Shown here piece by piece: positions 61,497 to 64,000 of a stretch of DNA of 64,000 nt. The stretch spans positions 62,001 through 126,000 of the IMG/VR virus record IMGVR_UViG_3300013101_002049; one strand, given 5' to 3'. Position 1 is the stretch's first letter; each line of letters starts with the position of its first letter. Origin of the DNA: a virus. The notes under the pieces were generated by a model, which saw only the letters and a program-made list of their open reading frames with translations, did no database searches and was not told where the DNA came from. The position numbers and the translations under genes are program-made.

Positions 61497-63482
61497 ATGA
61501 TAAAGAAGAGAAGGAAAGGTGATTTAAATGTTGCATATCGACCTTACCGCATTGATGAGGTATTTGGTCATGATCGTATAAAAAATATGATCTCGGGATA
61601 TTTAGAAAATGCTACATTACCACATGCCTCATTGTTTACTGGACCAGCAGGTTGTGTGGATTGCGATACTGAATTTTTTACTGGTTATGGTTGGAAAAAG
61701 ATTTCCGAATACACTGATGGTGATTTAGTAATGCAGTATGATACTGCTACTAAGATAGCATCGTTAGTTAAACCGTTTAGGTATATAAAGAAGCCAGTAG
61801 ATAAATTATTTCATTTTAAAACTAAATATGGATTGGATCAGTGTTTAAGTAAAGATCATAGGGTATTATATTCATTACGAAAAAGTGGTTTACATACTGA
61901 TAGTTTTGAGTCAATAATAAACACACACAATACTAATAAGTATGGTTTTAATGGTAAATTTTTAACATCGTTTAATTTAGATGCATCTGCTGGTATTGAT
62001 ATGTGTTCCGCGGATTTACGTGTAATGGTTATGATAATTGCTGATGCAACTATTGACCCTAATAGAACAAAGTGTTGTCTTAATTTAAAAAAGAAAAGAA
62101 AAATAGAACGTGCTCATAAATTATTAAACGAGGCAGGTATTGAATATTCTACATTAACCCAGGGTGATTATACACGATTTTATTTTATACCTCCAATTAG
62201 AACTAAGGAATTTGATAGTTACTTTTATGGTTGTAATGCCAATCAATTAGAGACTATATCATCTGAGGTGGTTTTGTGGGATGGTGATCAAAATAATATT
62301 TTCTTTACAACATCTAAACAAAGTGCAGATTTTATACAATATGCATTTACTGCTTCTGGTTATAGAGCTTCGATAAATATTGATGATAGGCGAATAAATA
62401 ATAGGTCTATTACTTACAGGGTTATCAGATCTACTAGTACTGTTTGCGGATTTAGTACTGTGGCCGATAGAAAGACTGTTATTTCTGAATATACACCAAT
62501 AGATGGTTATCAATATTGTTTTACAGTTCCATCATCTTATTTAGTACTTAGAAGAAATAATTGCATATTTATAACTGGTAATTGTGGTAAAACGACTTTT
62601 GCTAGGATAGTTGCTTTAGGTTTGAATTGTGAAACAGGTGTTACATCTAATCCATGTTGTGAATGTTCTACATGTAAAAGTATTATAGCATTGAATAGTC
62701 TTTCAGTATTAGAGTTAGATGGTGCAAGAACAGGAAATGTTGATACTGTCAAACGTGTATTAAATGATTTACCCGCGGCTCCCTTTGGTAATGATAGAGT
62801 GCGGGTATTAATTCTTGATGAGGCGCATAAACTTAGTGACGCCGCAGAGGATTCCCTCCTAAAGTTTTTAGAAGACACACCTGCTCATGTGTATATTATA
62901 TTATGTACCAATGAGCCTCAAAAACTTAAAGAAGCCATTCGACAGCGTTGTAAAATGATTCAATTTAGTAGATTGGAGCGCAAACCTATATATGAGTTAT
63001 TAGAACAAGTTGCGCAGTTTGAAGGTATGAATTATAACTCAAAAATTCTTAATAAAATTACTGAGGAATGCGAAGGGACACCGCGTATAGCGTTGTCTTT
63101 TTTACAGCAGATTAATGCTGAAGGTAGTTGGACGAATGAAGCGGTTGGTTTTATTTTAAGTGCTGGCCTCGAAGCAGATCAACAAGAAGTTATAGATATG
63201 TGTAGATTGTTAGTTAAGAATCATGGCCAATGGCAACCAGTTCAAAATATTTTTTTGAAGTTGGTTAAAAAAATTCCAGTAGAAACTATGCGTATAGCGG
63301 CTACTGGATTTTTATCTGGATGTTTTAAGAGATCGACTTCCATTGAAGATGCAACTCGTTACGCTAAATGTGTAGAGTTAGTTGGGCAGTTATATTATGG
63401 ACCTAAGCCCGAGCATATGTTATTGATGAAATTGTTTCGGAGTTATAATATTATACATTCGGGGAAGGATATATGGACATAA
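61497..63482 (+). CDS. dnaX: Clamp loader (DnaX gamma/tau-like) with an intein in its P-loop
   Basis: 661 residues. The N-extein is 1-52 ('YRPYRIDEVFGHDRIKNMIS', ending in 'FTGPAG'); the intein is 53-362; the C-extein begins 'CGKTTFARIVALGL'. Splicing makes the Walker A GPAGCGKTT and a 351-residue protein. A zinc module ('CETGVTSNPCCECSTCKS'), Walker B 'VLILDEAHKLS', sensor 1 'LCTNEP' and the Arg finger/sensor 2 region 'EGTPRIALSFL' follow. It should load the clamp made at 35594. It lacks the long tau C-terminus. Unspliced protein cannot bind ATP. Confidence 0.9.
   Translation: MIKKRRKGDLNVAYRPYRIDEVFGHDRIKNMISGYLENATLPHASLFTGPAGCVDCDTEFFTGYGWKKISEYTDGDLVMQYDTATKIASLVKPFRYIKKPVDKLFHFKTKYGLDQCLSKDHRVLYSLRKSGLHTDSFESIINTHNTNKYGFNGKFLTSFNLDASAGIDMCSADLRVMVMIIADATIDPNRTKCCLNLKKKRKIERAHKLLNEAGIEYSTLTQGDYTRFYFIPPIRTKEFDSYFYGCNANQLETISSEVVLWDGDQNNIFFTTSKQSADFIQYAFTASGYRASINIDDRRINNRSITYRVIRSTSTVCGFSTVADRKTVISEYTPIDGYQYCFTVPSSYLVLRRNNCIFITGNCGKTTFARIVALGLNCETGVTSNPCCECSTCKSIIALNSLSVLELDGARTGNVDTVKRVLNDLPAAPFGNDRVRVLILDEAHKLSDAAEDSLLKFLEDTPAHVYIILCTNEPQKLKEAIRQRCKMIQFSRLERKPIYELLEQVAQFEGMNYNSKILNKITEECEGTPRIALSFLQQINAEGSWTNEAVGFILSAGLEADQQEVIDMCRLLVKNHGQWQPVQNIFLKLVKKIPVETMRIAATGFLSGCFKRSTSIEDATRYAKCVELVGQLYYGPKPEHMLLMKLFRSYNIIHSGKDIWT
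61653..62582 (+). mobile_element. 310-residue intein inside the clamp-loader Walker A motif
   Basis: The intein starts at Cys (TGT 61653) in 'CVDCDTEFFTGYGWKKISEY'. Block B is 'LSKDHRVLY'. The end is 'NCIFITGN' followed by Cys of the C-extein. The penultimate residue is Gly instead of His, as in some phage P-loop inteins. LAGLIDADG-like helices ('RVMVMIIADATI' and 'EVVLWDGDQNN') suggest an endonuclease that may be degenerate. Confidence 0.88.
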
Positions 63483-64000
63483 GTTATGATAATGGATTGC
63501 CGGACCTTCCGCCACCAAATTATCAATACATTACAAATACTGAAGAAGCTTTAAAAGTATTACCTGAAATTGAAAGGTACGATTTGATTGAAGTGGATAC
63601 AGAGACAACTGCTTTGGATCCATTTATGGCGAAAATAGTACTAATTCAAATAGGCGTGCTTGGTAAATCTTACGTGTTTGATGTTCGTGATGGTAATGTT
63701 CGTGCGGAAGTTTTGAAATCGTTATTAGAAGGCGATGGTTCTTTAAAACTTTTACAAAATGCTGCTTATGATTTTGAGGTACTAAAAACTAATTTTGATA
63801 TCGAGTTAAATCGTATTTATGATACAATGTTAGTTGAACAGTTGTTGTATTTAGGATTACATCAGAAAGCAAGTTTGGACCATTTAGTTGGTAAATATTT
63901 ACATATGAAGATGCCTAAAGATATTGCAACTTCGTTTGTTAATTATCATCAAAAATATCAAGAATACCAACTTAGATACGCGGCGAATGATGTTTCAGTT
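63473..64000 (+). CDS. DEDDy 3'-5' exonuclease, probable N-terminus of a family A DNA polymerase
   Basis: The frame starts at ATG 63473, overlapping the dnaX stop by 10 bases and preceded by GGAAGGA, and is open to the end of the window (176 codons seen). Exo I is 'YDLIEVDTETTALDPF', Exo II is 'LLQNAAYDFEVLKTNF', and the Exo III Tyr and Asp appear in 'RYAANDVS'. This is the proofreading/RNase D-type nuclease. In phages it is usually followed by a Pol I-type polymerase, but that part lies outside the window, so a stand-alone exonuclease is possible. Confidence 0.82.
   Translation, partial: MDISYDNGLPDLPPPNYQYITNTEEALKVLPEIERYDLIEVDTETTALDPFMAKIVLIQIGVLGKSYVFDVRDGNVRAEVLKSLLEGDGSLKLLQNAAYDFEVLKTNFDIELNRIYDTMLVEQLLYLGLHQKASLDHLVGKYLHMKMPKDIATSFVNYHQKYQEYQLRYAANDVSV

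Noticed and set aside
1-64000. tRNA, rRNA or attachment sites
   Set aside because: I saw no cloverleaf-like sequence, ribosomal segment or flanking direct repeat by eye; a tRNA scan was not possible here.

Overview
The window reads as part of the genome of a large, AT-rich tailed bacteriophage. Every gene I can support lies on the + strand. Genes are packed tightly, with many 1-20 nt overlaps of the ATGA or TAATG type and purine-rich ribosome-binding sites. The left half holds very large virion-type proteins. The right half holds replication and recombination genes interleaved with a long block of sugar and glycan genes. Heptose-type and WbpB/WbpD-type sugar genes point weakly to a Gram-negative host; that is inference. 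No capsid, terminase, lysis, tRNA or integrase gene is visible.

Layout. (1) 1-5962: adhesin-like virion proteins with F5/8C, Ig/Big-like and propeller-like modules. (2) 5963-9063: a homing-endonuclease island. It holds a multi-zinc-ribbon nuclease with its own promoter and an HTH/PD-(D/E)XK nuclease cut by one in-frame TAG. (3) 9080-34495: giant Cys-rich structural proteins, then a run of mosaic surface proteins sharing N-terminal and C-terminal modules (SPRY, DUF2341, LamG, propeller), ending in a protein built from a 12-residue DLxAxI repeat. (4) 34573-44233: ThyA-family enzyme, MazG-like hydrolase, sliding clamp, RecA, Vsr-like nuclease, DnaB helicase, primase, RuvC-like resolvase and a Cas4/RecB-like nuclease. 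(5) 44244-61359: a 17-kb glycan island with several glycosyltransferases (one carrying an intein), a sulfotransferase, two methyltransferases, three left-handed beta-helix acyltransferases, a UDP-GlcNAc 2-epimerase, a PIG-L deacetylase, a WbpB-like oxidoreductase, a heptose-kinase-like protein, a nucleotidyltransferase-cupin fusion and a HAD protein lacking its catalytic Asp. (6) 61497-64000: clamp loader with an intein inside its P-loop, then the start of a DNA polymerase-type 3'-5' exonuclease. Replication genes thus sit on both sides of the glycan island.

Three near-identical promoters (TAGCAA, 16 bp, TATAAT) stand before the first homing endonuclease, thyA and dnaX. They mark what look like the starts of non-virion transcription units. 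Selfish elements are frequent: two inteins and two homing endonuclease loci. The most unusual content is the glycan island, which could let the phage build and attach its own acylated, methylated and sulfated sugars to virion, host surface or DNA; the target cannot be read from the sequence. No stretch over 300 bases lacks a gene; the longest gaps are 7993-8163 and 61360-61496.
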